A stretch of 64,000 nt of DNA, from NCBI RefSeq assembly GCF_019448235.1, contig NZ_CP080409.1, positions 2,108,001 through 2,172,000 of the forward strand, given 5' to 3'. The position numbers were made by a program, and so were the translations under genes. Shown piece after piece: positions 50,623-61,479 of the stretch. The notes beneath the pieces were generated by a model that was not told the DNA's origin, ran no database searches, and saw only the letters and a list, made by a program, of their open reading frames with translations. Origin of the DNA: Nocardioides panacisoli (lineage in GTDB: Bacteria; Actinomycetota; Actinomycetes; Propionibacteriales; Nocardioidaceae). Numbering within the stretch: the stretch's first letter is position 1; the number at the start of each line of letters is the position of its first letter.

Positions 50623-51704
50623 AGCTCCACCTCCACCACGGTGCCCCGCTGGTCGCCGGCGCCGATGTCGACGCGACCGCCCGCCGCGGCGACGCGCTCG
50701 CGCAGGCCACGCAGTCCGGTGCCCTCGACACTGCCGGCGGGTCCGACGCCGTCGTCGACCACCCGGAGGCCGTTGCTGGCCAGCACCACCTCGCACCGCT
50801 GCGCCCCGGAGTGGCGCACCACGTTGGTGACCGCCTCGCGCACCACCCAGGCGAGCACCAGTCGGTGGCGGGGGTCGACGGCATCGGTCGCGGTCGGCAC
50901 CTCGGCGTCGATGCCGGCGTCGGCGAGTGCGGCGCGGGCCGCCACCAGCTCGTCGGCCAGCCGCGCCACCCGCAGCCCGGCGACCGTGGCCCGGATCTCG
51001 GCCATCGACTCGCGGGTGAGCGACTGGATCTGCTGCAGCTCGTGGCGGGTCCGCTCCGGATCGCGGTCGAGCATCCGCTCGGCGAGCTCGGCCTTGACCG
51101 CCAGCACGGTGAGGCTGTGGCCCAGCACGTCGTGGACGTCGCGGGCGACCCGCTCGCGTTCGGCGACGATGTCGTAGTCGCGTCGGGCCTGTCGCCAGAC
51201 GTCGTCGCGGGAGTCGATGACCCGCACGATGGTGCACACGATCGCCACGCAGCCGGTGATGACGGTGAGGATGAGGGCGCCCCAGTCGGCGACACCTGCC
51301 GCAGCGAGGGTCGGCGGCGTGGCCATCGCGGCGACCACGACGACGCCGGCCGGCAGGGCCCTCATCGTGAAGACCGCGATCGCCCCGAGGAAGGGCAGCG
51401 TCCCCACACCCACGGCCGGGTCGAGCACGACCAGCCCGGCGGTGTGCGCCACCAGGAGACCCAGGTGCGCCGACGCGGACAGGTCGAGCCGCCCCGGCTT
51501 GCCGGGCGGGTGCTCGGTGAAGGCGTGCAGGTAGACGCCTGCAAAGCTCACTAGCAGGACGAGCCCGACGACCTGCTGCCACGCGGCGAGGTCGCCGGTC
51601 AGGACCTCCACGACGGGGAACGCCAGGAAGATCAACCAGACCGCGCTCATCGCCCAGCCCCACCGTGCCCACGGGCTCGGTGGCAGGTGGGGGCTGTCGG
51701 TCAC
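50619..51704 (-). CDS. Sensor histidine kinase (HisKA_3, DesK-like)
   Basis: A 361-residue kinase. Four to five N-terminal membrane segments with almost no extracytoplasmic loop (residues 15-165), then the HisKA_3 dimerisation helix with His191 (RVARDVHDVLGHSLTVLAVKAELA) and an HATPase domain (REAVTNVVRHS, VVDDGVGPAG, GTGLRGLRERV). Such intramembrane sensors often detect lipid or membrane-active stress. GTG start at 51704 overlaps the permease stop codon by 4 nt. Confidence 0.93.
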   Translation of the reverse strand: MTDSPHLPPSPWARWGWAMSAVWLIFLAFPVVEVLTGDLAAWQQVVGLVLLVSFAGVYLHAFTEHPPGKPGRLDLSASAHLGLLVAHTAGLVVLDPAVGVGTLPFLGAIAVFTMRALPAGVVVVAAMATPPTLAAAGVADWGALILTVITGCVAIVCTIVRVIDSRDDVWRQARRDYDIVAERERVARDVHDVLGHSLTVLAVKAELAERMLDRDPERTRHELQQIQSLTRESMAEIRATVAGLRVARLADELVAARAALADAGIDAEVPTATDAVDPRHRLVLAWVVREAVTNVVRHSGAQRCEVVLASNGLRVVDDGVGPAGSVEGTGLRGLRERVAAAGGRVDIGAGDQRGTVVEVEL

Positions 51705-52459
51705 TGCCGGCCCCGGCTGCGGCGTACGACGAGCGTCGCCACCGCCGCGAAGATCAACGTCCACACCACCACGTTAGTGATCGGCAACCACAACGGGTCG
51801 CTCCCGAGCCCGCCGTCGGCGTCGGTGTAGCCGCCCTCGGCGATCGGGAACCGGGCGAGGGCGGCGTACCCGTACAGCGGCGTGAACTTGGCGATCGTCA
51901 GCATCGTGCCCGTCAGCGGGAAGAACAGGTTGCCGAGGAACCCCAGGATGACGAGGCTGCCGCCCGCCACGCTCACCGCGGACTCGCTGCGGAAGGCCAG
52001 GCCGATGGCGAGTCCGTAGAGCGCGAAGGTGGTCGCCCCGAGCAGGACCGCCAGCGCGCACACGACCCAGACCCAGGCCTCCGCCTGCGCTCCGGTGACC
52101 CAGCCGAGGCCGAAGATGAGCAGCACGGGGAGCGCGGCGATGGCCACCGCGACCACGGCCTTCAGGGCGACGTAGTGGCGATCGCTCAGCGGGGTCAGGC
52201 CCAGCTGCCGGCCCCAGCCCTGCATCCGCTCGACCGCCGCCGACCCGCCGACCCCGGTGGTCGCGGTGACGGCGCCGTACGCCGCCATCCCGACCATGAC
52301 GTACATCGCCACGTTGCCGTGCTCCAGCTGGACGTCGCCCCACTCCTGCCCGGCGCCGAAGATCAGGTACAGGAAGGCCGGGAGGCCGACGATGAAGAAC
52401 AGGCCGGCGAGGTCCCGCGCGACCCGCCGGGTCTCGAGTGCGAGGTAGGTGGTGTTCAC
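51701..52459 (-). CDS. ABC-2 type transporter permease
   Basis: A 252-residue integral membrane protein with six hydrophobic segments and the ABC-2 pattern: ARDLAGLFFIVGLPAFLYLIFGAG at the start, then GVGGSAAVERMQGWGRQLGLTPLSDRHYVALKAVVA (coupling region) and LGFLGNLFFPLTGTMLTIAKFTPLYGYAALARFP. GTG start at 52459 overlaps the ATPase stop codon by 4 nt. With the ATPase it forms a drug- or lipid-type exporter. Confidence 0.9.
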   Translation of the reverse strand: MNTTYLALETRRVARDLAGLFFIVGLPAFLYLIFGAGQEWGDVQLEHGNVAMYVMVGMAAYGAVTATTGVGGSAAVERMQGWGRQLGLTPLSDRHYVALKAVVAVAIAALPVLLIFGLGWVTGAQAEAWVWVVCALAVLLGATTFALYGLAIGLAFRSESAVSVAGGSLVILGFLGNLFFPLTGTMLTIAKFTPLYGYAALARFPIAEGGYTDADGGLGSDPLWLPITNVVVWTLIFAAVATLVVRRSRGRQ

Positions 52460-53352
52460 GCCACGACCTCCCCGGGCTCGGTGAGCGCGACGAACGCGTC
52501 CTCCAGGTCGGCCTCGGCGATCAGCAGGTCGTGGCCGCCGCGCGCGAGCAGTGCGGCGGCGACCGCGTCGGAGTCGGTCGCGCGGACCAGCACCCGGTCG
52601 CCGTCGCGGCGTACGTCGACCGCGCCGGGGAGGTCGCCGACGTCGCCCGGGAGCACGGCGCTGACGGTGCGGTCGGCCGCGTGCCGGCGAATCTCGCTCG
52701 TGGTGCCGTCGGCGACGATCCGGCCGCGGTCGACCACCACGATGCGCTCGGCGAAGTCGTCGGCCTCGGTGAGGTAGTGGGTGGCGAAGAGGACGGTGCG
52801 GCCGCGGTCGGCCTCGGCGTGCATGGTCGCCCAGAACTCCCGGCGTGCGGTGACGTCCATCCCGGCAGTGGGCTCGTCGAGCACCAGCAGGTCCGGGTCG
52901 GGCACCAGCGCGAGGGCGAACCGGAGTCGCTGCTGCTCGCCGCCGGAGCACTTCGAGACCCGCTGCCGGGCGAGCGCGGCGAGACCGGCCCGGTCGAGCA
53001 CCGCGTCGACGTCGGCCGGGGTGGCGAAGGTGGAGGCGATCATCTGCACGGTCTCGCGGACCGTCAGGTCGCGCAGCAGCCCGCCGGTCTGGAGCACCGC
53101 CGAGATGCGGCCCTCGGCCACTGCCTGCCGCGGCGGCGTCCCGAGCACCCGCACGGTGCCGCTGGTGGGCTCGGTCAGCCCGAGCACCATGTCCAGGGTG
53201 GTCGTCTTGCCGGCCCCGTTGGGCCCGAGGACCGCGACCACCTCGCCGCGCTCGACCGTGAGGTCGATGCCGGCGACGGCGTGCACGGGACCGGACCCGG
53301 GCCGGCGGAAGGTCTTGTGGAGGTCCTCGACCCGCAGTGCTGGCTCGCTCAT
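52456..53352 (-). CDS. ABC exporter ATP-binding protein
   Basis: A 298-residue DrrA/CcmA-like ATPase. Walker A GPNGAGKTTTLDMVLG, Q-loop ISAVLQTGGLLRDLTV, signature CSGGEQQRLRFALAL (Cys replaces the usual Leu), Walker B LLVLDEPTAGMDV, switch His in FATHYLTEADD, and a C-terminal accessory domain. The ATG at 53352 is preferred over 53388 because MSEPALRVEDLHK aligns with the family. First gene of a four-gene operon with permease, kinase and regulator. Confidence 0.93.
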   Translation of the reverse strand: MSEPALRVEDLHKTFRRPGSGPVHAVAGIDLTVERGEVVAVLGPNGAGKTTTLDMVLGLTEPTSGTVRVLGTPPRQAVAEGRISAVLQTGGLLRDLTVRETVQMIASTFATPADVDAVLDRAGLAALARQRVSKCSGGEQQRLRFALALVPDPDLLVLDEPTAGMDVTARREFWATMHAEADRGRTVLFATHYLTEADDFAERIVVVDRGRIVADGTTSEIRRHAADRTVSAVLPGDVGDLPGAVDVRRDGDRVLVRATDSDAVAAALLARGGHDLLIAEADLEDAFVALTEPGEVVA

Positions 53353-53454
53353 GGCAGCAGCCTCGCCCGCGGGCGCCGGAGTGACCATCGGGCGCGGTCA
53401 CCGATCCGGGGTGACACCTGTCATCGCCGCTGCGGCGACGCCTAGGATCCGGCC

Positions 53455-53889
53455 ATGGTCGTCGAGGTGCAGGTGGAGACCGTGATCGAGCGGGAGGTCG
53501 CGGTCGTGGCCGACTACGCGGGCGACCCCACCAACGCGCCGGAGTGGTACGCCAACATCTCCTCGGTCGAGTGGCGGACCGAGCCGCCGGTGCGCCTCGG
53601 CTCCGAGCTGGACTTCGTCGCCCACTTCCTTCGGCGGCGGCTCGCCTACACCTACCGCGTGGTGGACCTGGTGCCGGGCGAGCGGCTGGTGATGGAGACC
53701 ACCGACGGGCCGTTCCCCATGCGCACCACCTACGCCTGGGAGGCCACCCGCGACGGGACGCGGATGACGCTGCGCAACGACGGGGCCCCGCGGGGGTTCG
53801 GCGCACTGTCGGCGCCGCTGGTCGCGGCCGCGATGCGGCGCGCGATGGCCAAGGACCTGGCCCGGCTCAAGGCCCTGCTCGAGCGCTGA
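53455..53889 (+). CDS. SRPBCC family protein (polyketide cyclase/dehydrase-like)
   Basis: A 144-residue START/Bet v1-like fold protein: VEVQVETVIEREVAVVADYAGDPTNAPEWYANISSVEWRTEPPVRLGSELDFVAHFLRRR is the usual SRPBCC opening with its conserved W. The C-terminal helix (LVAAAMRRAMAKDLARLKALLER) closes the hydrophobic pocket. Members bind lipids or polyketides, and Rv0910-like toxins belong here too; no partner is adjacent. ATG at 53455. A long hairpin follows. Confidence 0.82.
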   Translation: MVVEVQVETVIEREVAVVADYAGDPTNAPEWYANISSVEWRTEPPVRLGSELDFVAHFLRRRLAYTYRVVDLVPGERLVMETTDGPFPMRTTYAWEATRDGTRMTLRNDGAPRGFGALSAPLVAAAMRRAMAKDLARLKALLER

Positions 53890-53920
53890 ACCGGGCCGGG
53901 ACGGGACTCCCCCGAAAAAG

Positions 53921-53961
53921 GCCGAGTCGGCGCGAACTCGTCGAGTTCGCGCCGACTCGGC
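53921..53961. terminator. Very long perfect hairpin, bidirectional terminator
   Basis: GCCGAGTCGGCGCGAACTC (53921-53939) pairs perfectly with 53943-53961: 19-bp stem, three-base loop, preceded by an A-rich GAAAAAG. It lies between the convergent SRPBCC and katG genes and shares the GAGTCGGC word with the palindromic element in the ABC-F gene. Confidence 0.85.
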
Positions 53962-53979
53962 ACTCGATCAGGACCCGAC

Positions 53980-56655
<2,676 letters not shown>

Positions 56656-56664
<9 letters not shown>

Positions 56665-57237
56665 TGCGAGCGCGGCGTGGACCCGCCGGCGCACGAGCGG
56701 CAGCACCTCGGCCACGAACCACGGGTGCTGCGCGAGCCAGCGCTGGTTGCGCGGGGAGGGATGGGGCAGCACGAGGGTGTCGCCGTCGGCCTCGGCCGCC
56801 GCCCCCACCGCCTCGGCCAGCGCGCGCTGGGCACCGGACCAGTACCGGCCGACCGCGTGGCGACCGATCAGGACCCGCAGGCCGACGTCCGGCATCGCGG
56901 CGAGCAGGGGCGGATGCCACGTCGGGGCACACTCGGGTCGGGGCGGCAGGTCGCCCGAACGCGCCGACCCCGGGAAGCAGAAGCCCATGGGGACCAGCGC
57001 GACCTGCTCGGGGTCGTAGAAGTCGGCAGGGTCGAGGTCGAGCCACTCGCGCAGGCGCCGTCCACTCGGGTCGTCCCACGGCACCCCGGACTCGTGGACG
57101 CGCCGGCCGGGCGCCTGGCCGACGAGCAGCAGGCGCGCGGCGGCACCGGCGCGGACCACCGGGCGGGGCTGGTGCGGCAGCGCGTCGGCACAGATGCGGC
57201 ACGCGGCGATCTCGGCCAGGAGCGGAGCGAGTGTCAT
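56656..57237 (-). CDS. Uracil-DNA glycosylase family protein
   Basis: A 193-residue member of the UDG superfamily. The first motif is LLLVGQAPGRRVHESGVPWDDPSGRRLREWL (GxxPG-type water-activating loop) and the second LVLPHPSPRNQRW (HPSPRN leucine/histidine loop). Cys15-x-x-Cys18 near the N-terminus (CRIC) recalls the Fe-S cysteines of family 4/5 enzymes, but the other two are not obvious. Its ATG at 57237 overlaps the TetR stop codon by 4 nt (ATGA); a GTG at 57243 is possible. Confidence 0.85.
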
Positions 57238-57878
57238 CGCCACCTCGCAAGTCCGTCGAGCACCAGCTCGAGGCCGTGGCCGAACTCCTCGCGGTAGTCA
57301 TAGCCCGGCAGCAGCGCGTGCTCGACGACCATCTCGGCGAGGTGGGGGAAGGCATCCTGCGGCAGCTGGGCCATCAGGTCACCGGCCACCTCACCGACCT
57401 CCTCGGGCGCCTCGAAGGGCAGGTTGGCCTCGGTGAGCACGAAGCCGTAGACGTAGGCGTCGATGACCGAGAAGGCGTGGGCCGCACCGGCGACCGAGAA
57501 CCCGCCGCGGCGGAGGCTGCCCAGCACGGCGTCGTGGTGACGCAACAGCGCCTCCCCCGGCGTACGCCGCGACTCGATCAGGCCGAGCGCCCACGGGTGG
57601 GCGGCGAGCTGGTCCCGCGCCGACGACGCGCGCCGCCACATGGCCTCCCGCCAGTCCTCGTCCGGTTCCGGCAGCGCGATGCCGGCGAAGATGCGGTCGA
57701 CCACGGCATCGAGAAGGGCCTCCTTGCCCGAGACGTGGTGGTAGAGCGACATCGCCTCCACGCCGAGTTGCTTGCCGACGTTGCGCATGCTCAGGGCGTC
57801 GCGTCCGTCACGGTCGGCGACCGCGATCGCAGCATCGAGGATCCGGTCACGGGTCAGCGGTTCCCTGCGGCGTGGCAT
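57234..57878 (-). CDS. TetR family regulator with TetR_C domain
   Basis: A 214-residue regulator: HTH LTRDRILDAAIAVADRDGRDALSMRNVGKQLGVEAMSLYHHVSGKEALLDAVVDRI, typical of the TetR_C (tetracycline repressor-like) group, and a helical ligand domain. The ATG at 57878 (MPRRREPLTRDRI) is preferred. Divergent from an NAD(P)-binding protein over two palindromic operators, one overlapping that gene's start codon. Confidence 0.92.
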   Translation of the reverse strand: MPRRREPLTRDRILDAAIAVADRDGRDALSMRNVGKQLGVEAMSLYHHVSGKEALLDAVVDRIFAGIALPEPDEDWREAMWRRASSARDQLAAHPWALGLIESRRTPGEALLRHHDAVLGSLRRGGFSVAGAAHAFSVIDAYVYGFVLTEANLPFEAPEEVGEVAGDLMAQLPQDAFPHLAEMVVEHALLPGYDYREEFGHGLELVLDGLARWR

Positions 57879-57888
57879 GGCCCTCACT

Positions 57889-57932
57889 TTACATACGTAA
57901 GGTTGGCGGGCTATCGTGCCTTACATGCGTAA
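57889..57932. promoter_or_regulatory. Two TetR operators, TTAC(A)T-N-CGTAA type
   Basis: TTACATACGTAA (57889-57900) and TTACATGCGTAA (57921-57932) are near-identical palindromes 32 bp apart. The first lies just upstream of the TetR gene start; the second contains the ATG (57925) of the divergent gene. Confidence 0.8.
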
Positions 57933-58644
57933 GAACACAGGCCCCGGCACCCCGCCCCGACGGGTGTGCATCATCGGCGGCGCGGGCAAGCTCGGCCGCT
58001 ACCTCGTCCAGCACTGCCTGGACCGCGGCATCGAGGTCGTCGTGGTGTGCCGCCCCAAGAGCGTGGACAAGCTCGCCGACGTCGCCGACCGGATCACGAT
58101 CGTCGCCGGCCGTCCCGACGATCCCGCCGTGGTCGGGCCGGCCGTCGCCGGGTGCGACGGCGTCCTGACCGTGCTCGTGCCCTACGGCGTCCACGGCTAC
58201 GCCACCGGGACCGCCCGGGCCGTCCTGGACCACGCCGAGCCCGACGCCCGCCTGGTGTTCTCGTGCGGCTGGCACATCACCCGGGACGGCCGCGACCGCT
58301 ACTCGCGGCGGTTCCTGGCGACGGTGCGGGTCGCGACCGTGCTGGCCCGCCTCGCCCGCCTGGTCGACATCGACGACCAGGTGCGGGCCTGCGATCAGAT
58401 CTTCGCCAGCGAGACCTGGTGGACGGTGGTGCGGGGCAGCGACCTCGAGGAGGGTCCCTCCGAGGGCCTCCCCGTCTGGTCGCGGCACGTGGGGGACCCG
58501 GTGCTGGCCAGCAACCGCACGCGCCGCATCGACTTCGCCCTGTTCATGGTCGAGGCACTCGCAAACGACACACTGATCCAGGAGGCGCCCGCGATCGTGA
58601 GCTGCCGCTCGGAGTCAGCGCTGGCCCACGCGGCAGCGCACTAG
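57925..58644 (+). CDS. NAD(P)H-binding, atypical-SDR-like protein
   Basis: A 239-residue NmrA/atypical SDR-like protein: RVCIIGGAGKLGRYLVQHCLDRG (Gly-rich loop, residues about 13-35), a basic RPKS after strand 2, then TVLVPYGVHGY and FSCGWHITRDGRDRYSRRFLATVRV. It lacks the classical YxxxK catalytic pair at the usual place. Target of the divergent TetR regulator. The ATG at 57925 lies within the operator and no ribosome binding site is visible, so the mRNA may be leaderless; a GTG at 57916 is an alternative. Confidence 0.82.
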   Translation: MRKNTGPGTPPRRVCIIGGAGKLGRYLVQHCLDRGIEVVVVCRPKSVDKLADVADRITIVAGRPDDPAVVGPAVAGCDGVLTVLVPYGVHGYATGTARAVLDHAEPDARLVFSCGWHITRDGRDRYSRRFLATVRVATVLARLARLVDIDDQVRACDQIFASETWWTVVRGSDLEEGPSEGLPVWSRHVGDPVLASNRTRRIDFALFMVEALANDTLIQEAPAIVSCRSESALAHAAAH

Positions 58645-58802
58645 CGTCCGAACAGGCGCCGCAGCAGACCGCCGGACGCCTCCTTCGGGTGCCCGGCGCA
58701 CCACTGGCCCGCCGGCACGCCGGCCTTCACGTCGGCGACATGCTGGCCGCAGCCGGCCCAGGTGGTCTTGCCGCAGGTCTTGCAGGTCACTGCTCGGCAC
58801 AT
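58641..58802 (-). CDS. Small cysteine-rich protein (MCRAVTCKTCGKTTW family)
   Basis: A 53-residue protein with Cys2, Cys7, Cys10 and Cys18 plus His and Cys further on (CKTCGKTTWAGCGQH, QWCAGH), a probable zinc-binding or thiol-reactive fold. Very similar small proteins occur widely in actinobacteria; their function is unknown. The ATG at 58802 has GGAG nine bases upstream; an in-frame ATG at 58811 abuts that GGAG and is less likely. The stop codon shares CTAG with the convergent gene's stop. It is the last gene of the persulfide operon. Confidence 0.75.
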   Translation of the reverse strand: MCRAVTCKTCGKTTWAGCGQHVADVKAGVPAGQWCAGHPKEASGGLLRRLFGR

Positions 58803-58828
58803 GGGATCCATCTCCTCGTGGTCGGTTG

Positions 58829-59659
58829 TCAGAGTAGGTCGGGCAGGGCGCGGGCACCGGTGTAGGCGCCCACGGCGAGGACGAGGGCGATGAAGCCGCC
58901 CTGCAGCCGGTGTTGCGGGAGGCGGTCGGCCAGTCGGGCGCCGGCGACGGCGGCGAGCGAGGACGCCACGGTTAGCACGATGACCGGGCCCCATTCGGGC
59001 GTCGCGCCGATGCCGGCGCGCACGCCCAGCGCGGCGGCACTGGTGACGGCGATGACGACCAAGGAGGTCCCCACCGCCTCCTCCAGCGGCATCGAGAAGG
59101 CCAGCAGGAGGGCAGGGACGACGAGGAAGCCACCGCCGACCCCGAGGAAGCCGGTCAGCAGGCCGACCAGCGTCGCCAGCACGACCAGCTTCAGCGCCCG
59201 CGGGCACGCGCACGCGAACTCGGGACTGAACGTGAGGATCGGGTCGTCCAACGCGGGACGAGTCGCGTGCCCCGGCACGTGCCCGTCGCCGGCGCGAGCA
59301 CGCCACTGGCGCACCGCCATCACTGCGGCGACGACGACCATCAGCCCCGCGAACGCGGCCAGCAGCACGGCTGGCCGCACCAGCACGGAGGCCTGCGCCC
59401 CGGCGTACGCACCGCCGACGGCGACGACGCCGAAGCCGACACCGCGCAGGACCTGCACGTTGCCGGCGCGGTACGCCGCCACGGCACCGGCGAGGGCGGT
59501 GACGCCGACCACGACCAGGGATCCGCTCGTGGCCTGGGGCGCCGACTGACCCAGCAGGTGCACAAGGACGGGCACGGCCAGGATCGAGCCGCCACCGCCC
59601 AGCGTGCCCAGCGAGAGGCCGACGAGGACCCCGGCGGCGACCGCGACGACGAGGGTCAT
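58829..59659 (-). CDS. TauE/SafE family sulfite/anion exporter
   Basis: A 276-residue membrane protein with about eight hydrophobic segments and the paired TauE/SafE repeats: GVLVGLSLGTLGGGGSILAVPVLVHLLG and LATLVGLLTGFLGVGGGFLVVPALLLAF. Members move sulfite, sulfoacetate or thiosulfate. Between the halves is a Cys-x-Cys loop (FACACPRAL). Overlaps the persulfide dioxygenase by 1 nt; in this context it probably exports the sulfite made by that enzyme. Confidence 0.9.
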   Translation of the reverse strand: MTLVVAVAAGVLVGLSLGTLGGGGSILAVPVLVHLLGQSAPQATSGSLVVVGVTALAGAVAAYRAGNVQVLRGVGFGVVAVGGAYAGAQASVLVRPAVLLAAFAGLMVVVAAVMAVRQWRARAGDGHVPGHATRPALDDPILTFSPEFACACPRALKLVVLATLVGLLTGFLGVGGGFLVVPALLLAFSMPLEEAVGTSLVVIAVTSAAALGVRAGIGATPEWGPVIVLTVASSLAAVAGARLADRLPQHRLQGGFIALVLAVGAYTGARALPDLL

Positions 59660-61017
59660 CACACGCGGCTGGCGTCGAAGGCGTCGTCGACGAGGACCAC
59701 GCTCCGACCCGCGGCGTCGAGGACCGATGCCCCCACCGACGCGCGGTAGCCACTGGCACAGTGCACCCAGACCTCGCCGACGGGGACGTCGTCCAGTCGC
59801 TGCGGGAGCTCGTGGAGCGGCACGTTGACGGCCCCGTCGACATGTGCGGCGTGGTACTCGTCGTTGCGTCGGACGTCGAGGACGACCACGGGGCGGTGGT
59901 GGCGCACCTGCAGCAGCTCCTCGAAGCTTGCCGTGGGGAACTGCGCGACCTCGCCCTCGGTCCAGTCCTGCGGACCGCCGGTCCGCTGGGCCGCGGGGCG
60001 GTCGATGCCGATGCGCACCAGCTCGCGTTGTGCCGCAGCGACGTCGTCGGGGGTCTCGCCCAGCAGGGTCACCGGCGTGCCCCACGGGATCAGCCATCCG
60101 AGATAGGTGGCGAGGGCGCCGTCCAGGCCGAAGTTGAGCGTGCCGGGTGCGTGCCCGGCAGCGAAGGCCGTGCGGGTGCGGAGGTCGACGACCCACTCGC
60201 CCGCGTCGATGCGTCGGCGCAACTCACCAGCGTCGGCCTGCTCGGGCGGGCGGAGGTCGGGAGCCGCGGGACCTGCGAGGTTCCTCGGTGCGACGTGCGC
60301 GTAGTAGGCGGGCCAGTCGCCGAGCCCCTCGAGCAGCTCGCGGACGAAGTCGTCCTCGGACTGCCGCAGCACCGGGTTGGCCCGCTTCTCCTCCCCGATC
60401 GTCGAGGAGTCGACCTCGCCCGAGCCGGTCGAGCAGAACGACCCGAAGCCGTGCGTGGGGTAGATCGCCACCTCATCGGGCAGCTCCGCCGCCAACGCGT
60501 GTGCCGACGCGTGCTGGTGGCGCGCGAGCGTGTCGGCGTGCTCCTCCCCCAGCAGGTCGGGCCGGCCGGTCGCCCCGTAGAGCAACGAGCCGCCGGTGAA
60601 GACGCCCGCCGGGTCGTCGCCGTCGGTGACGACGTAGGACAGGTGGTGGAAGGTGTGGCCGGGCGTCGCCCGGACCCGGACCTGCATCCGCTCGCTGACC
60701 TCGACGACGTCGCCGTCACGCACCGGGGTGCGGTCGAAGGCGACGTCGTCCTCCGCGTGGAGGTGGTAGGCGGCGCCGGTCTCCTCGACCAGCGCGAGCC
60801 CCCCGGTGACGTAGTCGTTGTGGACATGGGTCTCGAACACGTGGGTGAGACGGACGTCGTCCTCGGCCAGGATCGCCAGGATCCGGTCGATGTCGCGCTG
60901 CGGGTCGACCACGAGGGCGACCGAGCCGTCGTGGACCACGTAGCTGCGGTCACCCAGCGTCGGCGTCTCGATGGTCCGCACGGTGAGCGCGGGCGTCGGG
61001 TGCTGGTGGTCGGTCAT
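59659..61017 (-). CDS. Persulfide dioxygenase-type metallo-beta-lactamase with two rhodanese domains
   Basis: A 452-residue protein in the CstB/BlhA style. The MBL domain has THVHNDYVTGG (HxHxDY; the usual last His is Tyr, as in mononuclear iron persulfide dioxygenases) and PGHTFHHLSY. The first rhodanese domain (VVDLRTRTAFAAGHAPGTLNF) lacks the active cysteine; the second has it in VHCASGYRAS. It would oxidise glutathione- or mycothiol-type persulfide to sulfite. Starts 1 bp after the rhodanese gene. Confidence 0.92.
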   Translation of the reverse strand: MTDHQHPTPALTVRTIETPTLGDRSYVVHDGSVALVVDPQRDIDRILAILAEDDVRLTHVFETHVHNDYVTGGLALVEETGAAYHLHAEDDVAFDRTPVRDGDVVEVSERMQVRVRATPGHTFHHLSYVVTDGDDPAGVFTGGSLLYGATGRPDLLGEEHADTLARHQHASAHALAAELPDEVAIYPTHGFGSFCSTGSGEVDSSTIGEEKRANPVLRQSEDDFVRELLEGLGDWPAYYAHVAPRNLAGPAAPDLRPPEQADAGELRRRIDAGEWVVDLRTRTAFAAGHAPGTLNFGLDGALATYLGWLIPWGTPVTLLGETPDDVAAAQRELVRIGIDRPAAQRTGGPQDWTEGEVAQFPTASFEELLQVRHHRPVVVLDVRRNDEYHAAHVDGAVNVPLHELPQRLDDVPVGEVWVHCASGYRASVGASVLDAAGRSVVLVDDAFDASRV

Positions 61018-61018
61018 G

Positions 61019-61324
61019 TCAGCTCCTCTCCACCGGGCGTCCGGAGTCGGCCCACGCCTGGGTGCCACCGCGCACGTTGACCGCGGCGAAGCCGGCGCCG
61101 GCGAGGACGTCGGTCATCGCCGAGCTGCGGTTGCCCGAGGCGCAGATGACGTGGACGGGAAGGTCGCTGTCGAGCTCGTCGGTCCGCCGCGGCAACTGGC
61201 CCATCGGGATGTTGACCGCAGCGGGGACGTGGCCCTCGGCGTACTCGCCGGGCTCGCGCACGTCCACCAGGACGGCGCCCTCGTCGAGGGCGGTGGCCAG
61301 GGCGTCGATGTCGATCTCGCGCAC
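61019..61324 (-). CDS. Single-domain rhodanese
   Basis: A 101-residue rhodanese with the active loop VICASGNRSS (Cys as the persulfide carrier) and the family opening VLVDVREPGEYAEGHVPAAVNIP. Start: GTG at 61324 with GGAAG just upstream (on the minus strand). First gene of the sulfur operon, divergent from the CstR-like repressor across two CCCCCCGGGGGG sites. Confidence 0.92.
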   Translation of the reverse strand: MREIDIDALATALDEGAVLVDVREPGEYAEGHVPAAVNIPMGQLPRRTDELDSDLPVHVICASGNRSSAMTDVLAGAGFAAVNVRGGTQAWADSGRPVERS

Positions 61325-61354
61325 GGTGCTTCCTTTCTGGTGTCCGGGAACTCG

Positions 61355-61403
61355 ATCCCCCCGGGGGGTTACGTCGCCGACCGTAGCACAACCCCCCGGG
61401 GGG
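61355..61403. promoter_or_regulatory. Two CsoR/CstR-type operators
   Basis: CCCCCCGGGGGG at 61357-61368 (flanked AT/TT) and 61392-61403 (flanked AA/AT), centres 35 bp apart, each a perfect palindrome with A/T flanks. G/C-tract palindromes of this kind are bound by CsoR-family repressors. They sit between the divergent rhodanese operon and cstR. Confidence 0.8.
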
Positions 61404-61479
61404 ATGTAAGATGGCGAGGACGGAGCAGCATGGCGACGCAGCACGACGGGCGGCGGCGCACGACAGGAGGGGTCGAGGA

